Notes: generated from the letters alone by a model not told the origin. DNA of 16,123 nucleotides from an uncultured Flavobacteriales bacterium (GCA_903879765.1 CAIRMS010000190.1:1-16123); one strand, 5' to 3'. Shown: positions 6,849 to 14,175, numbered from the stretch's first letter. Numbers and translations are program-made.

Positions 6849-7835
6849 TTACTTCGAAATGTATTTATCAAAATTATTATGGTCCGTTTCCATTAACTCT
6901 TCTTTACTCAAACTTTGGAAATAGGCATACGTGCGTTTCAGTCCCTCACTGCGGTTTATTTTTGGCTCCCAATGAAGGATTTCGCGCGCTTTTGTAATAT
7001 CCGGTTGACGCTGTTTCGGGTCATCTACAGGTAAATCCTTGTAAATGACTTTTTGCGTTGTTCCAGTTAAGGAAATAATTTCTTCAGCGAATTGCGAAAT
7101 CGTAATTTCGGAAGGATTCCCAACATTCACGGGATACGGATAGTCACTCATCAGTAAACGAACAATTCCTTCAACTAAGTCATCGACGTAGCAAAATGAA
7201 CGTGTTTGAGATCCATCACCGAAAATGGTCAAATCTTCTCCACGAAGTGCTTGTCCAATAAATGCTGGCAACACACGTCCATCATTCAGTCGCATACGAG
7301 GACCATAGGTATTGAAGATGCGTACAATACGCGTTTCCACACCGTGAAAATTGTGGTAGGCCATCGTGATTGCTTCTTGGAAGCGTTTTGCTTCATCATA
7401 AACACCACGTGGACCAACGGGATTTACATTCCCCCAATAATCCTCTGTTTGAGGATGAACGGTTGGATCTCCATAAACCTCTGATGTTGATGCTATGATT
7501 AATCGTGCTCCTTTTGCTTTTGCCAGACCAAGGCAATTGTGAATCCCCAAAGATCCTACCTTCAATGTTTGAATAGGGATTTTTAAATAATCTATCGGAC
7601 TTGCAGGTGATGCAAAATGTAGAATGTAATCAAGTTCACCAGGTACATGAATAAACTTAGAAACATCGTGGTTGTAAAATTCAAATTGTTCCAAAGGAAA
7701 CAAATGTTCAATGTTTTTTAGACGTCCGGTGATGAGGTTGTCCATTGCGATAACATGGTAACCATCTTTGATGAAGCGATCACACAAATGGGATCCTAAA
7801 AATCCGGCTGCACCGGTGATGAGAACACGTTTCAT
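6849..7835 (-). CDS. uxs: UDP-glucuronate decarboxylase (UDP-xylose synthase)
   Basis: 328 residues, an extended SDR enzyme that converts UDP-glucuronate to UDP-xylose and CO2 using bound NAD+. Seen: GAAGFLG at 8-14, HFASPASPIDY at 73-83, STSEVYGDP at 116-124 with Glu119, the YDEAK motif with Tyr146 and Lys150, ARIFNTYGPRM-like IVRIFNTYGPRM, and GDGSQTRSF. The SPASP and HPQTEDYWGNVNPVGPRGVYDE segments are diagnostic for UXS over other SDR epimerases. The start ATG overlaps the TGA of ugd (ATGA), and the stop abuts the wbpD ATG. Ugd makes its substrate. UDP-xylose, or the related UDP-4-keto-pentose, is therefore a likely building block of the polysaccharide. Confidence 0.95.
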   Translation of the reverse strand: MKRVLITGAAGFLGSHLCDRFIKDGYHVIAMDNLITGRLKNIEHLFPLEQFEFYNHDVSKFIHVPGELDYILHFASPASPIDYLKIPIQTLKVGSLGIHNCLGLAKAKGARLIIASTSEVYGDPTVHPQTEDYWGNVNPVGPRGVYDEAKRFQEAITMAYHNFHGVETRIVRIFNTYGPRMRLNDGRVLPAFIGQALRGEDLTIFGDGSQTRSFCYVDDLVEGIVRLLMSDYPYPVNVGNPSEITISQFAEEIISLTGTTQKVIYKDLPVDDPKQRQPDITKAREILHWEPKINRSEGLKRTYAYFQSLSKEELMETDHNNFDKYISK

Positions 7836-9148
7836 TTTTTAACGAGGTTGCGACCAATGCTCGAATAATAGAATCCTTTTTCGTTCATTTCGTCCGTTTC
7901 ATATAAGTTTCTTCCATCAAAGATAACCGCATCTTTCATGCGATTTCTCATTTCAGAAAAATTTGGATTTCGGAATACACTCCATTCCGTGCAAATCAAT
8001 AAGGCATCTGCTTGATTTAATACGTTGTATTCATCCGTTGCAAACGTGATTTGATCTCCCAAAATACGCTGAACATTTGGCATCGCTTCTGGATCATAGG
8101 CACTAACAGTTGCACCTACCTGAAGTAATTCTTCAATCATATACAAAGCCGGAGCTTCGCGGATGTCATCCGTATCCGGTTTAAAGGCCAAGCCCCAAAT
8201 GGCAATGTGTTTTCCAGAAAGGTCACCTCGGAAGAAGTTCTTCATTTTTGGAAATAATTTTGTTTTTTGGTTTTGATTGACCTCCATTACGGCATTTAAA
8301 ATTTTAAAGTCGTAATTATTTTCAATCCCTGATTTAGCCAATGCTTGAACATCTTTTGGGAAACAAGATCCTCCATAGCCAATTCCGGGGAACAAAAAAC
8401 GTTTTCCAATTCGGTTGTCGGATCCAATACCAATACGAACTTTGTCAACGTCTGCACCTACCAATTCACAGAAATTGGCAATTTCATTCATGAAGGTGAT
8501 TTTTGTCGCTAAAAATGCATTTGCTGCGTACTTGGTTAACTCGGCTGATTTCTCATCCATGAAATAGATTGGATTTCCCTGACGAACAAATGGCTTGTAC
8601 AAGCTTTCCATAATCTTTCTTGCACGCTCATCTGATGTTCCAATCACTACGCGATCTGGTTTCATAAAGTCACTGACAGCAAATCCCTCACGTAAAAATT
8701 CTGGATTGGACACCACAGCGAATTCAACTTTTGCACCTTCCATAATAACATTCGTCACTTTTTCAGCTGTGCCGACCGGAACCGTACTTTTATCTACGAT
8801 AACTTTATAGTCAGTCATAATAACACCAAGTTCCTTCGCTACACCTAGAATATAAGATAAATCTGCAGATCCATCTTCACCCGGAGGCGTCGGCAAAGCA
8901 AGGAAAATAATTTCCGCATCCTTGATTCCCGATGCTAAATCAGTTGTGAATGTGAGACGTCCAGCCTTAATGTTACGTTCAAAAAGCACATCTAACTCTG
9001 GTTCATAAATTGGAATCTCTCCGTTCTGCATTTTCGCCACTTTGTTCGCATCGATGTCGATGCAAATGACGTTGTTACCTGTTTCCGCAAAACAGGTTCC
9101 GGTGACTAATCCGACATATCCGGTCCCGACTACTGCTATGTTTGTCAT
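7832..9148 (-). CDS. ugd: UDP-glucose 6-dehydrogenase
   Basis: 438 residues from ATG 9148. A longer frame begins with a TTG at 9160 and adds four residues (MIKK); the ATG that starts MTNIAVVGTGYVG is the better choice. Seen: GTGYVG at 8-13, YEPELD-type substrate segment at 48-53, STVPVGT at 121-127, Lys206 in AELTKYAANAFLA, and catalytic Cys262 in GGSCFPKD. The enzyme oxidises UDP-glucose to UDP-glucuronate with two NAD+. The product can be used directly as a uronic acid donor or by Uxs, whose gene overlaps by four bases. It lies 299 bases downstream of wbpE, a gap filled by a tandem array. Confidence 0.96.
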   Translation of the reverse strand: MTNIAVVGTGYVGLVTGTCFAETGNNVICIDIDANKVAKMQNGEIPIYEPELDVLFERNIKAGRLTFTTDLASGIKDAEIIFLALPTPPGEDGSADLSYILGVAKELGVIMTDYKVIVDKSTVPVGTAEKVTNVIMEGAKVEFAVVSNPEFLREGFAVSDFMKPDRVVIGTSDERARKIMESLYKPFVRQGNPIYFMDEKSAELTKYAANAFLATKITFMNEIANFCELVGADVDKVRIGIGSDNRIGKRFLFPGIGYGGSCFPKDVQALAKSGIENNYDFKILNAVMEVNQNQKTKLFPKMKNFFRGDLSGKHIAIWGLAFKPDTDDIREAPALYMIEELLQVGATVSAYDPEAMPNVQRILGDQITFATDEYNVLNQADALLICTEWSVFRNPNFSEMRNRMKDAVIFDGRNLYETDEMNEKGFYYSSIGRNLVKK

Positions 9149-9169
9149 TTTTTTTATCAATTTAATTGT

Positions 9170-9193
9170 GGCCCCTGGACATGCCCAGAGGCC
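9170..9193. repeat. Imperfect 24-nt palindrome centred on ACAT/G core
   Basis: GGCCCCTGGACA at 9170-9181 pairs with 9182-9193 except at two positions (9174/9189 and 9179/9184). The centre is CATG. It lies 21 bases upstream of the ugd ATG, on the ugd side of the 31-33-bp tandem array, opposite the perfect palindrome at 9413-9436. Confidence 0.7.
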
Positions 9194-9217
9194 TAAGGAT
9201 GTATCAATGTTTATTTT

Positions 9218-9419
9218 GTGGTGAATTGTATTTTGTTCAATGGTTGTTTTGTGGTGAATTATTTTTTGTTCAATGATTTTTTTGTGGCAAATTTAATTTT
9301 GTTTAATGGTTATTTGTGTCAAATTGGATTTTTACAATGGTTATTTGTGGTGAAATGGATTTTGTTCAATGGTTGTTTTGTGTCAAATTGGATTTCTACA
9401 ATGGTTATTTGTGGTGAAA
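9218..9419. repeat. Degenerate tandem array of 31-33-bp units
   Basis: Six units begin at 9218, 9251, 9284, 9316, 9347 and 9380 (33, 33, 32, 31, 33 and 31 bp) and a partial seventh begins at 9411. Each starts GTGGTGAA or GTGTCAAA, continues through ATTT and ends CAATGGTTRTTT. The units at 9316 and 9380, each with the start of the next unit, are nearly identical, suggesting a more recent duplication of a two-unit block of about 64 bp. The plus strand stays open across the array only because the unit is repetitive; I do not call a gene there. Confidence 0.9.
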
Positions 9420-9436
9420 GGGCATGCCCTTTCACC
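9413..9436. repeat. 24-nt perfect palindrome with GGGCATGCCC core, 11 bases after the wbpE stop
   Basis: GGTGAAAGGGCA at 9413-9424 is exactly complementary to 9425-9436. As RNA on the minus strand it makes a strong 10-12-bp hairpin shortly after the wbpE stop codon. No T-run follows, so it may be an mRNA 3'-end stabiliser, a weak pause or an element of the repeat array. Its left half merges with the GTGGTGAAA end of the tandem array. Confidence 0.85.
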
Positions 9437-9447
9437 TACGGTTAAAT

Positions 9448-10584
9448 TTAACTGTTATTTGCAAAAAACATCTTCACCGTGTCAATAATAAATTCCTGTT
9501 GTTCTTCATCCATTTCGGTATGAATAGGCAAAGAAATCACTCGTTCGGTCAACCAATCCGTTGTTGGAAGATCAGTAGAATGACTTCCGAAGGCAGCGAA
9601 CATTTTTTGTTTGTGAGCTGGAATCGGGTAATAAATCATACTTGGAATGTCGTTTTCGGAAAGATGTTCTTGTAAGGCATTTCGATTCGCATTTTCTAAA
9701 ACCAATGTGTATTGGTGAAATACGTGTTTGGAATCATCCGCTCGGAATGGGATTTGAACACCTGAAATACCAGCAAATGCTTCGTCGTAGCGAGCAGCAA
9801 CTTCGCGACGTGCATCTACGTAATTATCTAATTGGCGTAATTTCACTTCTAATACAGCCGCTTGTATGGTGTCAAGACGTGAATTGCAACCGACAACTTC
9901 ATGAACATATTTTTGCTGCTGTCCGTGATTTGCAATCATTTTGATTTTGCGTGAAAGATCATCGTTGTTTGTACAGATGGCTCCACCATCACCATAGCAT
10001 CCAAGATTTTTGGAAGGAAAAAAAGAGGTGCAACCAATATCTCCTATGGTTCCTGTTTTTACTTTTTTCCCGTTGGATAAATGGTAATCTGATCCGATAG
10101 CTTGTGCGTTATCTTCGATGACAAACAGTTGATGCTTCTCCGCTATTTCCATTACGGCATTCATATTGGCCGCTTGTCCGTAAAGGTGAACAGGTACAAT
10201 TGCTTTCGTTTTTGGTGTAATCGCTGCTTCGATTGCCACTGAATCAATGCAAAATGTTCTTGGGTCCACTTCAACAAAAACTGGTGTAAGGCCTAAAAGG
10301 GCGATTACCTCCGTTGTAGCAATATAGGTGAAACTCGGTGTAATGACTTCATCACCTGGTTTCAACCCCAAAGCCATCATGGCAATTTGTAAAGCATCCG
10401 TCCCATTCGCACAAGGAATCACATGTTTTACACCTAAGTATGTTTGAAGATCCGCCTGAAAACGTCCGACTGCTGGTCCGTTAATAAAGTGAGCATGTTG
10501 GATCACATCTTGTATGGCCATATCTATGGAAGGTTTTATCTTCTCATATTGAGAAACCAAGTCCACCATTTGAATTTTTTTCAT
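9448..10584 (-). CDS. wbpE: DegT/DnrJ/EryC1/StrS aminotransferase, WbpE type
   Basis: 378 residues, a PLP enzyme with fold-type I features: NGTDAL at 60-65, Asp158 in EDNAQAIG (PLP pyridine nitrogen) and the Schiff-base Lys192 in SFFPSKNLG. The EDNAQ form and the FINGPAVGRF segment fit the WbpE/WlbC subgroup, which transfers an amino group from glutamate to the 3-keto group of UDP-3-keto-GlcNAcA. It is first in the minus-strand sugar cluster. A purine-rich AAGAGAAG (complement of 10590-10597) lies just upstream of the ATG and may serve as ribosome binding site. No -7 box was found in the 68 bases upstream. It may therefore depend on read-through past the ompA terminator or on a promoter I cannot recognise. 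Confidence 0.92.
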   Translation of the reverse strand: MKKIQMVDLVSQYEKIKPSIDMAIQDVIQHAHFINGPAVGRFQADLQTYLGVKHVIPCANGTDALQIAMMALGLKPGDEVITPSFTYIATTEVIALLGLTPVFVEVDPRTFCIDSVAIEAAITPKTKAIVPVHLYGQAANMNAVMEIAEKHQLFVIEDNAQAIGSDYHLSNGKKVKTGTIGDIGCTSFFPSKNLGCYGDGGAICTNNDDLSRKIKMIANHGQQQKYVHEVVGCNSRLDTIQAAVLEVKLRQLDNYVDARREVAARYDEAFAGISGVQIPFRADDSKHVFHQYTLVLENANRNALQEHLSENDIPSMIYYPIPAHKQKMFAAFGSHSTDLPTTDWLTERVISLPIHTEMDEEQQEFIIDTVKMFFANNS

Positions 10585-10607
10585 CGAAACTTCTCTTTTT
10601 TAATCAT

Positions 10608-10634
10608 AAAAAAGGCGATCAATTGACCGCCTTT
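10608..10634 (-). terminator. Intrinsic terminator of the ompA-like gene
   Basis: AAAGGCG at 10611-10617 pairs with CGCCTTT at 10628-10634. The inner part (10619-10626) is also self-complementary, so the hairpin is near perfect with a single A/C mismatch. On the minus strand it is followed by a run of six T (complement of 10608-10613). It lies 19 bases after the ompA-like stop and 24 bases before the wbpE start, separating the two transcription units. Confidence 0.85.
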
Positions 10635-10652
10635 CACTTTTTTAATGTTGGA

Positions 10653-11960
10653 TCAACGAACAATCGCAAATTGAACACGGCGATTAGCCGCATCAATTTC
10701 CAATGTGTTTCCAGCGTATTTCGTTTCTTTTTTTCCTTTGTAAGAAATTACCAAGCGATTTTTGTCAGCACCTTTCTTCACTAAGTAGTCAACTACATTG
10801 TTTACACGCGCTTCGGAAAGCTTGTTATTTACTGCGTCACCACCTTCGCTATCTGCATGACCGCTAACAGCGATTTTTTGAGAAGGATTCGCCGCCATGT
10901 ACGAAACAACCTTGTCTAGAATTACATTGTAAGTTGGATTAAGGTAGAAAGATCCTTTCACGAACATAATGTCATTAATTCCTGAGTCATTTAATGTTTT
11001 AGCATCTTTCTCTGGAGAATGTTCTTCAGGACAACCATTATGTGTACCTTTCACTGTTGGACATTCATCTTTACCGTCTACAAATCCATCACCGTCTGTA
11101 TCTATTGAGTTCAAATCAGGAGCTGGAGTAGGAACGATTGTTTTACCTGTTACGTCAACCGCGCTTCCTTCCGGCGTGTTTGCTTCTTGATCAACAGCAT
11201 TGATGACACCATCTTTATCATCATCACCTAATTTTTGTTCCGCTTCTTTCGCTTGTTTTTCCAAATTAGCAATGCGATCTAAATCTGATTGGTTCAAACG
11301 TGGAGTGTATGTCCAATCAGCATGCGTTTTTGCTTTACCTAAATAATAGCTAAATCCAACAGTTGCAGTCGCGTAGTATCCAGAAAAACCACCACCTTGA
11401 ATTGATGACGATTCAAAATCAAATCCTTTATTTTGACGAATATTTCCCATGAAAGAAATGTCACCGTTAATACTTAGACGGTCATTTACTTTAAATTGAG
11501 GTGTCAAGCCAATAATACCTTGTAACATTTCGTCAACAGAGCCATCACCCGCTTTAAACAATTCTTTCGGACCAGTAGCCAACGTTTTATTCCACATCGC
11601 AGCATATCCACCACCAAAATGCAACATCATCCCCCAACGAGAACTGAAATCATTCATGTGAAGCATGTCTGTTAAATTAATCGTCGGTTGAATTGAAAAA
11701 CGCAAAGCATTTGTTGCGGGATGTCCGTCTTTAAAGTTGAAATGATCAAATCCCATGTCGTATTTTAATCCAATGCGATTATTGTACATGCGACGCGCAT
11801 TTAATTCGTAGTGAGTGAATTGAAAAATTCGTGTTGTATGATTCGTGTTGTGTAAGCCATCATGCCCACCTAAATTAAATCCAACAGACCATTTATTATA
11901 GTCTTGTGCGGTGCCAATAAACGACACCAAGATTGCGATTGCAAAAATAAATTGTTTCAT
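10653..11960 (-). CDS. OmpA-family outer-membrane protein with TSP type-3 repeats
   Basis: 435 residues. A signal peptide (MKQFIFAIAILVSFIGTAQ) ends near residue 18-19. Residues 20-208 alternate in the manner of an outer-membrane beta-barrel, ending GFSYYLG. A short coiled stretch at about 224-244 (LDRIANLEKQAKEAEQKL) is followed by calcium-binding thrombospondin type-3 repeats, DDDKDGVIN at 246-254 and DTDGDGFVDGKDECP at 287-301. An OmpA C-terminal domain at about 330-435 contains SGHADSEGG with Asp370, NNKLSEARVNNVVDYL with Arg385, and AANRRVQFAI. Asp370 and Arg385 are the usual diaminopimelate-binding pair, so it should tie the outer membrane to peptidoglycan. It has its own promoter candidate and terminator, and nothing shows it takes part in the polysaccharide pathway. 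Confidence 0.93.
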   Translation of the reverse strand: MKQFIFAIAILVSFIGTAQDYNKWSVGFNLGGHDGLHNTNHTTRIFQFTHYELNARRMYNNRIGLKYDMGFDHFNFKDGHPATNALRFSIQPTINLTDMLHMNDFSSRWGMMLHFGGGYAAMWNKTLATGPKELFKAGDGSVDEMLQGIIGLTPQFKVNDRLSINGDISFMGNIRQNKGFDFESSSIQGGGFSGYYATATVGFSYYLGKAKTHADWTYTPRLNQSDLDRIANLEKQAKEAEQKLGDDDKDGVINAVDQEANTPEGSAVDVTGKTIVPTPAPDLNSIDTDGDGFVDGKDECPTVKGTHNGCPEEHSPEKDAKTLNDSGINDIMFVKGSFYLNPTYNVILDKVVSYMAANPSQKIAVSGHADSEGGDAVNNKLSEARVNNVVDYLVKKGADKNRLVISYKGKKETKYAGNTLEIDAANRRVQFAIVR

Positions 11961-11976
11961 ATAATCCGTTTAACCG

Positions 11977-11984
11977 CAAAAATA
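11977..11984 (-). promoter_or_regulatory. Candidate -7 promoter box for the ompA-like gene
   Basis: The minus strand reads TATTTTTG, matching TAnnTTTG, 16 bases upstream of the ompA-like ATG. A TTTG at 12002-11999 is present but only 14 bases away, shorter than the usual 19-21, so the -33 element is uncertain. Confidence 0.5.
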
Positions 11985-12317
11985 GGTTTTTTGATCCACA
12001 AATTAAGCGAAAGTTTGAATTCTGTAAATGAAACAAAGAAAATGAAGTGAAAAGAATGCTGCAAAAATTTTAAAATATTAGGGTTAACAAGGAGAAAACA
12101 CTACGTATTTCGAGTTTTTAAATCAGATGATTAATTAAGTGATATCATATCGTTAAATTAGTATAAACAGATCATAAACTCTCTGAATTGATGAAATTGA
12201 AGGGTCTTCTTTCGGGCAATGTTTATTTGATTTCACAAGTAAATCATTAAATCACAATGTCAGTTTGACGCATGTTTCACCATCTCATTAAAATAAGATA
12301 AAATAAGGTAAAAGGCG
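11985..12317. other. Divergent intergenic region, AT-rich
   Basis: This is the core of the 380-base gap between the divergent ompA-like gene and upxY. It is AT-rich, with no open frame of plausible composition, no RNA gene that I can recognise and no repeats of the kinds found elsewhere in the window. Apart from the -7 boxes at its two ends I see nothing that I can name. It probably contains the upstream control regions for both directions. Confidence 0.5.
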
Positions 12318-12326
12318 TATATTTGC
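12318..12326 (+). promoter_or_regulatory. Candidate -7 promoter box of the upxY-gmd-fcl operon
   Basis: TATATTTGC matches the Bacteroidota -7 consensus TAnnTTTGy exactly. No clear -33 TTTG lies 19-21 bases upstream, where the sequence is A-rich. The expected transcription start is about 12330-12333, about 9 bases before the first ATG (12341) and about 27 before the second (12359). No inverted repeats suggesting an invertible promoter were seen around it. Confidence 0.6.
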
Positions 12327-12340
12327 ACTTTTACAAGTAA

Positions 12341-12889
12341 ATGTTGAGTACTAATACCATGACCGCTAACTCGCCTCAAATCCAAAAAATGGAGTTTGAC
12401 GATCAATGGCATGTTGTTTACACGAAGCATCTGTGTGAAAAGAAAGTTGCTGAACGATTGACAGCACAAGGGGTAGTAAATTACCTGCCGTTATACACGG
12501 TTGTTCGTCAATGGAGTGATCGTAAAAAGAAGGTTGAGAAGCCCTTAATTTCATCCGTTGTTTTTGTTAAATCAACTTCAGTCAACCGAACAAACATCTA
12601 TTCAATTCCAGGGGTAAGTGGCTTGCTTCAATTCAACGGAAAGCCAGCGATCGTCCGTGGTCAAGAAATTCAAAACATGCGCATTTTATTACAAGAAGTG
12701 CATTTGGATGAATTAGAACAAGTAACAATTCAAGCAGGAGATTTGGTAGAAGTGATACATGGCCCATTCCAGGGCATGCAAGCTTACGCCATGCAAATGC
12801 AAAATAACATACGTTTGATTATTGAAATCAAATCTATGGGTATTGGCTTTTCGGTAAACGTACCGAAAAGCTATGTGAAACGAATATAG
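12341..12889 (+). CDS. upxY: UpxY-family NusG-like transcription antiterminator
   Basis: 182 residues from ATG 12341; ATG 12359 (MTANSPQ, 176 residues) is an equally possible start given the promoter position. Residues 22-115 look like a NusG N-terminal domain: WHVVYTKHLCEKKVAERL, NYLPLYTVVRQWSDRKKKVEKPLISSVVFVK and GVSGLLQFNGKPAIVRGQEI. Residues 132-180 form a KOW-like domain with AGDLVEVIHGPFQGM. UpxY proteins bind RNA polymerase at the beginning of their own capsule operon and prevent early termination, the known arrangement in Bacteroides. Position as the first gene before gmd and fcl fits that role. It should therefore act on this plus-strand operon; an effect on the minus-strand precursor genes is not indicated. 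Confidence 0.92.
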   Translation: MLSTNTMTANSPQIQKMEFDDQWHVVYTKHLCEKKVAERLTAQGVVNYLPLYTVVRQWSDRKKKVEKPLISSVVFVKSTSVNRTNIYSIPGVSGLLQFNGKPAIVRGQEIQNMRILLQEVHLDELEQVTIQAGDLVEVIHGPFQGMQAYAMQMQNNIRLIIEIKSMGIGFSVNVPKSYVKRI

Positions 12890-12913
12890 CCAGAGCATAT
12901 CTCTGAGCTTTTT
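12889..12913 (+). terminator. Weak terminator-like hairpin directly after upxY
   Basis: CAGAG at 12891-12895 and CTCTG at 12901-12905 form a 5-bp stem with a CATAT loop, extendable by GC/GC across a one-base bulge. TTTTT follows at 12909-12913. It begins at the upxY stop codon. It is too weak to call a firm terminator, but its place between an antiterminator gene and the sugar genes makes it a candidate attenuator. Confidence 0.4.
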
Positions 12914-13055
12914 GTTTCAATCGTGCGTTTAGTCTATGTGACTAGCAGGTGCGAAGCTGTGTTTAAAGTAGCTTAATTCATTGAATTAAATTCTAAAAAA
13001 GAGCTAATCCAAATTTTAATGAAGTATGAATCTTAATGAATAAAATTGGTACATA

Positions 13056-14168
13056 ATGAAAGTAGCATTAATTACAGGTGTAACAGGGCAAGATGGTGCA
13101 TATTTAAGTGAATTCCTTTTAAAAAAAGGATATATAGTACATGGTTTAAAAAGAAGATCTTCATTATTTAATACGGATAGAGTTGATCATCTTTATCAAG
13201 ACCAACATGTTGAGCATCGAAATTTTATTTTGCATTTCGGTGATATGACCGATAGTACGAATCTAATTCGGTTAATTCAGGAGATTCAACCTGATGAAAT
13301 ATACAATTTAGCGGCTATGAGTCACGTAGCTGTGTCTTTCGAAATACCAGAGTATACTGGGAATGCTGATGGATTGGGAACCTTAAGAATTCTAGATGCT
13401 GTTCGCCTTTTAGGCTTAGAAAAGAAAACGCGTATTTATCAAGCATCAACTTCCGAGTTGTATGGGAAAGTCCAAGAGGTACCGCAAAGTGAAATGACAC
13501 CTTTTTACCCTCGCTCTCCCTATGCAGTAGCCAAGATGTATGCGTTTTGGATTACGGTTAATTACCGTGAAGCATATGGTATGTTTGCATGCAATGGCAT
13601 ATTATTCAATCACGAGTCTCCATTGCGGGGAGAAACATTTGTAACTCGAAAAATTACTAGGGCTGCAGCTCGTATTGCTTTAGGCTTACAAGACAAGCTT
13701 TATTTAGGTAATCTTGATGCACAGCGAGATTGGGGTCATGCGAAAGATTATGTAAGAATGATGTGGATGATCTTACAAGCAGATGAAGCAGAAGATTGGG
13801 TTATTGCAACAGGGAAAACGACACCTGTAAGAGAATTTGTGAGAATGGCATTTCAAGAAGCAGGTATTGAAATAGCATTTTCTGGTGAGGGAGTTGACGA
13901 AGTCGCAACAGTAGTAGCATGTAACAACCCAGAATTTCAAATAGAAATCGGGAAACAAATATTGTCTGTTGACCCTAAATATTTTCGACCAACGGAAGTA
14001 GATTTGCTTATTGGTGATGCTTCAAAGGCAAGGACTAAGTTAGGGTGGGAATGTAATTACGACTTATCGGACTTAGTCAAAGACATGATGCAGAGCGATA
14101 TTAAGTTGATGCAAAAGGAACAATATTTACAAGATGGTGGCTACAAAACGTTGAATTATTTTGAATAA
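13056..14168 (+). CDS. gmd: GDP-mannose 4,6-dehydratase
   Basis: 370 residues, normal for Gmd. It converts GDP-D-mannose to GDP-4-keto-6-deoxy-D-mannose. Seen: the NADP-binding GVTGQDGAYL at 8-17, the GMD-specific RRSS at 33-36, STSELYGKVQEVPQ at 131-144 with Thr132 and Glu134, YAVAK with Tyr156 and Lys160, FNHESPLRGETFVTRKI, and GNLDAQRDWGHAKDYV. These are all hallmarks of Gmd. It follows upxY by 166 bases that contain the terminator-like hairpin and a short palindrome (TTAATTCA-T-TGAATTAA, 12973-12989) but no -7 box that I can find, so it is probably read from the upxY promoter. Confidence 0.97.
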   Translation: MKVALITGVTGQDGAYLSEFLLKKGYIVHGLKRRSSLFNTDRVDHLYQDQHVEHRNFILHFGDMTDSTNLIRLIQEIQPDEIYNLAAMSHVAVSFEIPEYTGNADGLGTLRILDAVRLLGLEKKTRIYQASTSELYGKVQEVPQSEMTPFYPRSPYAVAKMYAFWITVNYREAYGMFACNGILFNHESPLRGETFVTRKITRAAARIALGLQDKLYLGNLDAQRDWGHAKDYVRMMWMILQADEAEDWVIATGKTTPVREFVRMAFQEAGIEIAFSGEGVDEVATVVACNNPEFQIEIGKQILSVDPKYFRPTEVDLLIGDASKARTKLGWECNYDLSDLVKDMMQSDIKLMQKEQYLQDGGYKTLNYFE

Positions 14169-14175
14169 TACAAAA

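Noticed and set aside
7206..7484. Plus-strand open frame of 92 codons opposite uxs
   Set aside because: It lies wholly inside the well-supported uxs gene on the other strand and has no recognisable protein features.
9149..9160. TTG start for Ugd at 9160
   Set aside because: ATG 9148 puts the Rossmann motif at the usual distance from the N-terminus; the TTG adds only four residues.
9218..9445. Plus-strand open frame of 75 codons starting MVNCILFNG
   Set aside because: It is encoded entirely by the 31-33-bp tandem array, its residues repeat with the unit (ILFNG), and it shows no known domain or start context.
9642..9944. Plus-strand open frame of 100 codons opposite wbpE
   Set aside because: It is antisense to conserved aminotransferase coding sequence and shows no domain; a shadow frame.
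12260..12340. Invertible promoter before upxY, as at Bacteroides capsule loci
   Set aside because: I looked for inverted repeats around the -7 box and saw none, and no invertase gene is in the window.
12973..12989. Palindrome TTAATTCA-T-TGAATTAA as a regulatory operator
   Set aside because: It is pure AT-rich dyad in AT-rich DNA and not linked to a promoter box; chance is a sufficient explanation.
14161..14175. TTG start for fcl at 14161
   Set aside because: It would overlap the end of gmd; ATG 14176 gives the expected GDP-fucose synthase N-terminus.
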